Assembly: GCF_026213295.1 (NCBI RefSeq)
Contig: NC_079418.1
Span: 3,037,887 to 3,101,886, forward strand
Reading direction: 5' to 3'
Source of the DNA: Gadus chalcogrammus
Lineage: Eukaryota > Chordata > Actinopteri > Gadiformes > Gadidae
DNA length: 64,000 nucleotides
Positions 53,613-61,343 of this stretch are shown piece by piece. A model generated the notes under the pieces. That model was not told the DNA's origin. It ran no database searches and saw only the letters and a list, made by a program, of their open reading frames with translations. Position numbers and translations under genes: made by a program. Numbering within the stretch: the stretch's first letter is position 1; every line of letters begins with the position of its first letter.

Positions 53613-55496
53613 TTAGTGGAGGAGAGGTATGGCAACAAAACCATCCCTGTACGGCAAGGCTACACATTTCTGTCGCAGCGCTGACACCTCAACCGACTTC
53701 AGCTCATCAGATGCATGATTGACAACGAATATGTTAATTTTGTCGGAGTTGAAGGGGTAGGTATAAAATGGCGACTGCTGGGAAAATTCAGTGTATACAA
53801 TGAACACACCATTATCATTTTGGATGATGTTTTTGACAAGGCAGACTTTCTCCCCCACCAGAAATATATTGTCCCCTGTTGATAATTTTACTGTCCATCG
53901 TTCACATCTCATTTCCCCATATTGGCCCTGCACTCCCATCCCAACAACAATTGGCCCCACAAAATGCTCCCTTTTTAGAGTGATGTCTGCATCAACATCC
54001 AATTTCCTAGCTTGAACCTCTGAAAGGCGCCGGACAAGCTGGGCTAGTGGGAACTCCGGTTTTCTTACGAGTTTTTTTATTTTCCCGAGGTAGTTCTCAT
54101 ACGGGAACGCTGAAAAAGTATCCAAACAGCCATGTCGATTCACCTCGTCTGCTAGGTGGACCAAACAGTGAACATTGTAAACAATTTGGTCTGTCCCATA
54201 CAGCTCACCAAAATGAGCAACAAAAGACTTCAGCAATTGGCCAGCATAGTCTACAAGGCTGTGATGTTGAGGGCTTACCAAGATCGATATGGCAGTTGAC
54301 AGGAGCAGGAAATTAGAATACATATTCCGGTCCAAGAATCCCGCCAGCACCACAGGGCCAGTGTACAGTAAAAACTGCCGGAATTCGGTTGCCTTCCACC
54401 GGTCTAACTCTCTAAGTGACCGTGGTCTCCTGGCAAACTCAACTCGAACATTCGGCCTGACAGACTGGAGTTCATGTGACATCCTGTCAACTATCAGTGC
54501 AGGCATTCTCACAGTTAAAGGACCCCGGAGCCAGAACTGGAGCATTTTTTTAACAACGCCCAAACAGACTAAATGCATGTAATCTAATGGAAACTGTGTT
54601 ACCATGCCTATCTTGATACCCTGAAATGGATGAGGTCCCTCATGGTGGTGAATTTCATCGAGCTTTAAGTTGAATGACATGTCCGTTCTAAGGGGGTGCT
54701 CTGGTCCAGGGAACGACATGCGGTGATTCTGGTACTTCCCTGGGTGTTGGCACTTATCGCACCCATGGTAAGCATTATGGGCCTTTGTTTTTTTCACAAA
54801 GGCCCGTGCAGGGGTGTCACACACTACTGTGTGAAGCTCAATTGTGAGGTTCTTATCACCAAAGCAAAACCCAGCCTCGAGCTCCTTTAATTCAGTCACA
54901 AAATCTGTGGCCGAACTTGGTTTTTTAGGTCCACAGTACGCCCCAATCACCACTGGTTCCTTCATAGGGACGGTAACTAGCAATCCAAGGATTGGCCACA
55001 GCTGTAAAGTGGAACTTTTAAATAAAGGCAGACCATCTACATTAATCTGCAGCCCCAATGTCATGCCCTCTGTCAGTATTTTGACGTGTTTATTTAAAGT
55101 GTTCCTTAAGGAGGAAAGGATCCCAAAGTGATGGTAGTTCCCCCCAGCCTTCTCTTGACTATCATAGTGGACTTTTGTTTTGAGAAGGGTCCTACCATCC
55201 TTGGGCAGATTGGGATGGGTTATGTTGAGTATGCTCAACAGCGCAGTCAGGGCAACCATTGAAATGCCAAATCTCACTGCCCAGTTGGCAATGTTATCGG
55301 AAAGGGATGGGGATGGGACATCAGGTTCAGAATCTGAACATGTTGTCCCATCCCCATCATCAAAATCCATGTCCTCTTCACTTAAATCTTCAAGTGAATC
55401 AAATGCATCTGCATCTGCAGCTGAAGAGGTAGGAGCAGTGTCCTCAGAGAGAACTCTGTAATCTGCCGTCATTGCCGTCATGTCCATGTCAGTCAT
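53613..55496 (-). CDS. Tnp2-like EnSpm/CACTA transposase, single exon
   Basis: 627 residues with no stop or frameshift. An acidic N-terminus (residues 20-60) is followed by a conserved core: QINVDGLPLFKSS with Asp154, LQLWPILG, HTVVCDTPARAFVKK, a Cys pair in YHGCDKCQHPG, and DYMHLVCLGVVKKML with Asp305. The DxMHLxxLGV block is the signature of Tnp2/transposase family 21 proteins of CACTA elements. The C-terminal third is less conserved. The enzyme should cut the ends of its element, but no matching CACTA-type ends were located with certainty. It is co-oriented with the DUF4806-like gene downstream. Intactness suggests recent mobility or selection. Confidence 0.8.
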   Translation of the reverse strand: MTDMDMTAMTADYRVLSEDTAPTSSAADADAFDSLEDLSEEDMDFDDGDGTTCSDSEPDVPSPSLSDNIANWAVRFGISMVALTALLSILNITHPNLPKDGRTLLKTKVHYDSQEKAGGNYHHFGILSSLRNTLNKHVKILTEGMTLGLQINVDGLPLFKSSTLQLWPILGLLVTVPMKEPVVIGAYCGPKKPSSATDFVTELKELEAGFCFGDKNLTIELHTVVCDTPARAFVKKTKAHNAYHGCDKCQHPGKYQNHRMSFPGPEHPLRTDMSFNLKLDEIHHHEGPHPFQGIKIGMVTQFPLDYMHLVCLGVVKKMLQFWLRGPLTVRMPALIVDRMSHELQSVRPNVRVEFARRPRSLRELDRWKATEFRQFLLYTGPVVLAGFLDRNMYSNFLLLSTAISILVSPQHHSLVDYAGQLLKSFVAHFGELYGTDQIVYNVHCLVHLADEVNRHGCLDTFSAFPYENYLGKIKKLVRKPEFPLAQLVRRLSEVQARKLDVDADITLKREHFVGPIVVGMGVQGQYGEMRCERWTVKLSTGDNIFLVGEKVCLVKNIIQNDNGVFIVYTEFSQQSPFYTYPFNSDKINIFVVNHASDELKSVEVSALRQKCVALPYRDGFVAIPLLH

Positions 55497-56455
55497 GTCT
55501 GTCCTAATGTCAAGAAGCCTTTTTCAGACGTCAACACGTGCCCTTCGTCTTAAGGCGTTTGAGGAGACAGGCAGAGTCTTTCTATTCATTTTTGTTCTAA
55601 AAGAGACATTTGAGAAAGACAGGTTGCAATCAATTGATCATTGTTCCTAATGTAATGTTCCTAATCATTGCTCCTAATGTTGTTTTTTAAATAAATACAT
55701 TGTTGAATATACTTTAGTGGTGTCTGTTTCATTGCTACAAACTAGACAAAAAAAAACATTTGTGATGCTCTACTTGATTCGGCTACATGAAATGACCTTC
55801 TTGAAAATGTATGTGTGAGGCATTATTATTCTCATTATTGTTAGCAGACCATTCATGCCACATCAGGGCGCTTTAGTTCCATTGATGTGTTGTGACTGCG
55901 TGAGTAAAGTGGGAAGCAGAAACCAATATGGAGGGAATGTAATGAGGTTGCAATGAAATCTTCTGTGCTCCAAAGGCAATTGTATCGTAAACGTAACATG
56001 AGCAAGATGCAAGGGATAATGCCTGACGAGGTGTCCATTAACAGAAATGTTGACTTACTTGATCAATCAAACCCAGCAGAGGAGGCAATGGCAGAAAAGT
56101 TGAAGCTGCAGAACACAAAATAGAAGATGATGAGGACCAAGTTCCATAATGCTACCATAATAAATCACAAACAGGCGTTGTCTAAACGACTGTGAAAAAT
56201 GTTGAAGCTTAATTTTCATTACAAAGAGGATGGAAAAGGGGCAATAGACACTATGAGACCGAACTCTGCTGGAACACCGTGGCCACGGCGTTCCCGCGTC
56301 TCCCCCGACTCCCGCCGTGCCCCGCGAACGAATGAATGAATGGCCCGGGAACCGTGGGCAACGCGGCCACGGCACTCCCGCGTCTCCCGCGTGCCCCGTG
56401 AATGAATGAATGGCCCTGGAACTGCGGGCCCGTGACAGCAGCCCGGGCAACGCGG
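55497..56455. other. upstream region with CpG-rich tandem repeat
   Basis: No coding domain. Near 56270-56440 about two units share CCGCGTCTCCC, GTGCCCCG and GAATGAATGAATGGCCC. The region may include the promoter and end of the EnSpm-like element, but no end was identified. Confidence 0.5.
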
Positions 56456-56815
56456 GCACTGTCACACTAAATTTGTACCGGCTGCCAAATTTGTACCGGG
56501 CGCATCATCCATACGTAATCCATTCCAAACCTGCCTGTCAGCAGATGATCGCGTCGTCCGTTGCCGGGCAGGTTTCAAAAAACATTCGCGCTCATGTTGC
56601 TTAAGACGAAATAACATAATACAGTTAACGGATCGCTTGATAACACTTGTTTTTACTTTATATTTGTATTGTATTTAATTGTTTAATCAAATTGAGCAAG
56701 TAAACTGAGTGTTTAAAGCAGGTCAAGGACGAAATAGCACAATACAGATAACGGATCGCTAGATAGAAGGTTCGCGAATGTTCACGTCATTCGACGTGAT
56801 CGTCCGTTGCCAGGC
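56456..56815. mobile_element. partial copy of the GTCACGTTAAAATTGTACCGG MITE
   Basis: Starts CACTGTCACACTAAATTTGTACCGG. It shares with 49455-49968 the blocks GATGATCGCGTCGTC, ATACAGTTAACGGATCGCT and TTTACTTTATATTTGTATTG. The right end is rearranged and no inverted partner end is seen. Confidence 0.65.
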
Positions 56816-56821
56816 AGATAG

Positions 56822-57755
56822 GCTAGGAGTAGATAAATAATAATAATAATAATACATTTAATTTAGAGGCGCCTTTCAAGACACCCAAGGTCACCTTACA
56901 TAGCATATAGTCATCATACTTTTTTTTTTTTTTTAAAACAAGACATTGTGGAAAAAATAAATAAATAAACATAAGCAATAAGAAATAAATAAAACAAAAC
57001 AAAACAAAGAAAAAAAAACAATCAAAACAGTGATCAGTTAGACGTTGTGTGCAAGTTTGAACAGGTGAGTTTTGAGTTGTGACTTGAAGGTTGTAATGGT
57101 GTCTGACTGTTTTATGTGTGGGGGGAGGGAGTTCCAGAGCCTGGGTGCTGAACAGCTGAATGACCGGGCACCCATTGAAGTGAGTCGTGATGTGGGGATA
57201 CATAGTAGTCCAGCAGAGGTTGAGCGGAGGGAGCGGGAGGGAGTGTATTCTTGGAGGAGGTCGCAGAGATAACTGGGGGCTAGGTTGTGGAGAGCTTTGT
57301 AGGTGAGGAGTAGGGTTTTGTATTGGATGCGGTAGTGTACTGGGAGCCAGTGAAGTTGAATGAGGACAGGGGTGATGTGGTCAGATGATTTGGTGCGGGT
57401 GATGATCCGGGCGGCTGAGTTTTGAATGATCTGCAGTCTGTTGATGAGTTTGGTGGGGAGTCCGGTGAGGAGGGCGTTGCAGTAGTCTATGCGTGATGTG
57501 ACAAATGAGTGAACTAGGATTTCAGTGCTGGATTGGGTCAGTGATGGGCGGAGTCTGGCGATGTTGCGGAGGTGGAAGAATGCAGTCCGGGTGATGTTGT
57601 GAATATGGGGTGCGAATGAGAGGGTGTTGTCCAGGATGACGCCGAGGCTCTTTACTTTGGAGGAGAAGGGTACTGGGAATCCATCGATAATTATGAGGGG
57701 AGCTGGGGTGTGTTGTGATTTAGTGAGGGTGGATTTGGATTTGGATCCAGATAAT
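56822..57755 (-). mobile_element. L2-group LINE, 3' end with open C-terminal frame
   Basis: On the minus strand, a single frame of about 230 codons runs from 57752 to the TAA at 57038-57040 with no stop. It encodes the end of the reverse transcriptase protein: [88 protein letters not shown] and [12 protein letters not shown]. These are the hallmark blocks of fish L2/Maui LINEs. It escapes a start-codon ORF search because it has no early Met. A short 3' UTR ends in an ATT trinucleotide tail. It is 5'-truncated at about 57755. Confidence 0.92.
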
Positions 57756-58145
57756 GGATATGGGCCTTAAAACAGACCAGACTGACACGGGGCTCATTTT
57801 CCCCATAATGACCGGCGTTCTATACATTGTCCCTTACATAACATAGTCTGCCGAAATTGCTATTGCATTTTAAATCAAATACACTCACATGATCAATCAC
57901 TTCTCGGTTCTACTGCTAGTTCAATATCAAGCAAAGTCATTACAATACAATTATAGCATACAGCCCCTACACGATGAAAACAGAAAGGCCAATGTTTACT
58001 GTGAATGTCGCAATATCTTAATTAATAAATGCACTTACTCAGTCAAGAGGATTCAGCCCAAAGTCAAAAAAGCACAGAAAATCTCCGATGATGACTTGAC
58101 CTTCTCCGGTTCTTTAAGCGTCTGCGATAGCTGTTAAGTTCAACC
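57756..58145. other. non-coding stretch with nothing recognised
   Basis: No domain or repeat edge. The short open frame at 57889-58137 is unsupported. Confidence 0.4.
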
Positions 58146-58316
58146 GTTATAAGTGGGCGGAGCCATCCTCTGTGAAAGGCGCGTCCGCATCCAGGTATCC
58201 GAAATGGGTCCGCTCAGGATCCGCTGTTTGACAGTGGGCGGAGCCATCCTCTGTGAAAGGCGCGTCCGCGTACAGGGATCCGACATGGGTCCGCTCAGGA
58301 TCCGCTGTATGACAGT
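58146..58316 (+). repeat. 86-base direct duplication
   Basis: AGTGGGCGGAGCCATCCTCTG through GGGTCCGCTCAGGATCCGCTG occurs twice in tandem with a few mismatches. GGATCCGC motifs link it to the CpG-rich block near 47300. Confidence 0.85.
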
Positions 58317-58433
58317 AGAACTTTCGGAGGCGGAGCTGATCCTCTGGGCGGCGCCCAAACGGATGAGGCAGCTTACGCGGGTTTGGCGGATTGAAGGCGG
58401 ATCCGCCTAGGAGTCTCCTGCTATGTGGGCTAG

Positions 58434-59210
58434 AGCGGGGGTCACTAACAGGCGGACAGCGGTCCGGGTCCGGACCCAGACGCCGTCCTATACGGACGCG
58501 GACCTATAGTCAATCAATTATTCAAATATTTTTAATTTTGACGGGGCGCTTCTATTTTGACCGGCGCAGTGTTTCTAGACATTACGGTACTCAGCCAATC
58601 GAATCTGTGCATTCCCGGCACAGGCTGCCTGACTCACAGACAGTGAGCGATCATGCGAAAGATGACAGAGAGAAGTGCGAGAATTACAGAGAAAGAAGTC
58701 AGATAAGACAGCGGGAGAAGAGTGAGAAAGACAGCGGGAGAAGAGTGAGAAAGACAGCGGGAGAAGAGTGAGTAATACAGCAGGAGAAGAGTAAGAAAGA
58801 CAGCGGGAGAAGAGTGAGTAATACAGCGGGAGAAGAATGAGTAATACAGCGGGAGAACAGTGAGAAAGACAGCGGGAGAACAGTGAGAAATACAGCGAGA
58901 CAGAAAAGAGACAGACAGAGTGAGCCGGAGACAGAAAAATAACTACACATGGCGCTCTCTAAGGAGAGAAAAGTGGACCGCGAAAACAGCCTTCAACCCA
59001 GAATGGACAGACTCATTCATGTTCATTCTTCCCACTGGCAACACAAAATCAGGTTGTCTCGTATGCTCAGAGACAGTAGCACTCATAAAAAGTGCCAACG
59101 TGAAACGCGATATAAGACAGCGGGTAAAAGTCAGCCGCAGGTTCGATATTCGCTGGATATTCGGTTTTCATTTACCCCGCAATCAGCTTAATCAACCCAA
59201 TTGCATTTCA
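58434..59210 (+). mobile_element. hAT transposon 5' fragment with BED-like N-terminus
   Basis: The left edge GCGGGGGTCACTAAC resembles hAT ends. From 58949 the frame begins MALSKERKVD. After a frameshift it continues TAFNPEWTDSFMFILPTGN, then SGCLVCSETVALIKSANVKR, a BED-like C-x2-C finger of GTF2IRD2/ZBED-type hAT proteins. A second disruption near 59110 ends the similarity. The rest of the gene is missing. A tandem GACAGCGGGAGAAGAGTGAG array (58690-58905) lies in its 5' region. Confidence 0.65.
58690..58905 (+). repeat. tandem array of GACAGCGGGAGAAGAGTGAG units
   Basis: About eight to nine imperfect copies of a 21-24-base unit alternating GACAGCGGGAGAAGAG and AATACAGCGGGAGAA. Non-coding. 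Confidence 0.85.
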
Positions 59211-59403
59211 TTACGGCTGTAGTTTGTTGAGGACAGCATAGGACACCGTATCAACAAAAATCACAGTGACATGTTGCTCCTATCGATATCTGTGCGAGAA
59301 AAGCTCTTAAATCAACGTCCTGGCTGCTGTCTGTTTTAGGGACCGTCTACAAATTACACCCCACAGACTGGTGGCAGAAACGTTTCCATGGAATTGTTTC
59401 AGG

Positions 59404-61343
59404 AAAGAAATCACCACAAATCACTTGAAACATATTTTCTCATTCTGATTGCTGTAGTACTTGCCAATGGTGGGCTTTTACTACGGGTCATTGTTTGTAT
59501 ATATTTTGCATAATAGTGGAACAGGATGAAATTAATAGCTAAAATATTCACCAAAAATCAATAAAAGTACATTTTTTCATTCTGATTGCTGTATTACTTG
59601 CCAATGGTTGGCTTTTACTTACTACGGGTTATTATTTGTTGACATTTTGCATTATAGAGAATGAGGATGTAATTAATAGTTTCAAATATTCACCAAAAAT
59701 CAATAGAAATACATTTTCGCATTCTGATTGCTGTAGTACTTGCCGATGGTTGGCTTTTACCTACTACGGGTCATTATTTGTTGAAATTTTGCATTATAGC
59801 GAATGAGGATGCAATTAATAGTTTCAAATATTCACCAAAAATCAATGGAAATACATTTTTCGCATTCTGATTGCTGTAGTACTTGCCAATGGTGGGCTTT
59901 TACTTACTACGGGTCAGTATTTGTTCATATTTTACATAATAGTGAAACAGGATGCAATTAATAGTTTCAAATATTCACCAAAAATCAATAAAACTATATT
60001 TTTTCATTCTGACTGCTGTAGTACTTGCCAATGGTGGGCTTTTACTTACTACGGGTCATAGTTTGTTCATATTTTACATAATAGTGAAACAGAATGCAAT
60101 TAATAGTTTCAAATATTCACCAAAAATCAATAAAACTATATTTTTTCATTCTGATTGCTGTAGTACTTGCCAATGGTTGGTTTTTACTTACTACGGGTCA
60201 TAATTTGTTGAAATTTTGCATTATAGCGAATGAGGATGCAATTAATAGTTTCAAATATTCACCAAAAATCAATGGAAATACATTTTCGCATTCTGATTGC
60301 TGTAGTACTTGCCGATGGTGGGCTTTTACTTACTACGGGTCATTATTTGTTGAAATTTTGCATTATAGCGAATGAGGATGTAATTAATAGTTTAAATATT
60401 CACCAAAAATCAATGGAAATACATTTTCGCATTCTGATTGCTGTAGTACTTGCCAATGGTGGGCTTTTACTTACTACGGGTCATTATTTGTTGAAATTTT
60501 GCATTATAGCGAATGAGGATGTAATTAATAGTTTCAAATATTCACCAAAAATCAATAAAACAATTTTTTTTCAATCTGATTGCTGTAGTACTTGCCAATG
60601 GTTGGCTTTTACTTACTACGGGTCATTATTTGTTGAAATTTTGCATTATAGCGAATGAGGATGCAATTAATAGTTCCAAATATTCACCAAAAATCAATGG
60701 AAATACATTTTCGCATTCTGATTGCTGTAGTACTTGCCGATGGTGGGCTTTTACTTACTACGGGTCATTATTTGTTGAGATTTTGCATTATAGCGAATGA
60801 GGATACAATTAATAGTTTCAAATATTCACCAAAAATCTATGGAAATACATTTTCGCATTCTGATTGCTGTAGTACTTGCCAATGGTGGGCTTTTACTTAC
60901 TACGGGTCAGTATTTGTTCATATTTTACATAATAGTGAAACAGGATGCAATTAATGGTTTCAAATATTCACCAAAAATCAATAAAACTACATTTTTTCAT
61001 TCTGATTTCTGTAGTACTTGCCAATGGTGGGCTTTTACTTACTACTGGTCAGTATTTGTTCATATTTTACATAATAGTGAAACAGGATGCAATTAATAGT
61101 TTCAAATATTCACCAAAAATCAATGGAAATACATTTTCGCATTCTGATTGCTGTAGTACTTGCCGATGGTTGGCTTTAACCTACTACGGGTCATTATTTG
61201 TTGAAATTTTGCATTATAGCGAATGAGGATGCAATTAATAGTTTCAAATATTCACCAAAAATCAATGGAAATACATTTTTCGCATTCTGATTGCTGTAGT
61301 ACTTGCCGATGGTGGGCTTTTACTTACTACGGGTCAGTATTTG
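59404..61343 (+). repeat. 142-bp satellite array, about 13.5 copies
   Basis: The unit includes AATTAATAGTTTCAAATATTC, ACCAAAAATCAAT, TTGCTGTAGTACTTGCC and TTTTACTTACTACGGGTCA. Copies of AATTAATAG start near 59531, 59672, 59813, 59956, 60099, 60240, 60382, 60524, 60666, 60808, 60950, 61092 and 61234. Two variants occur: GGAAATACATTTTCGCATTC with TTGAAATTTTGCATTATAGCGAATGAGG, and AAAACTATATTTTTTCATTC with TTCATATTTTACATAATAGTGAAACAGG. Because 142 is not a multiple of three, overlapping open frames arise in different phases; they are not genes. A LINE interrupts the array at 61343. Confidence 0.95.
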
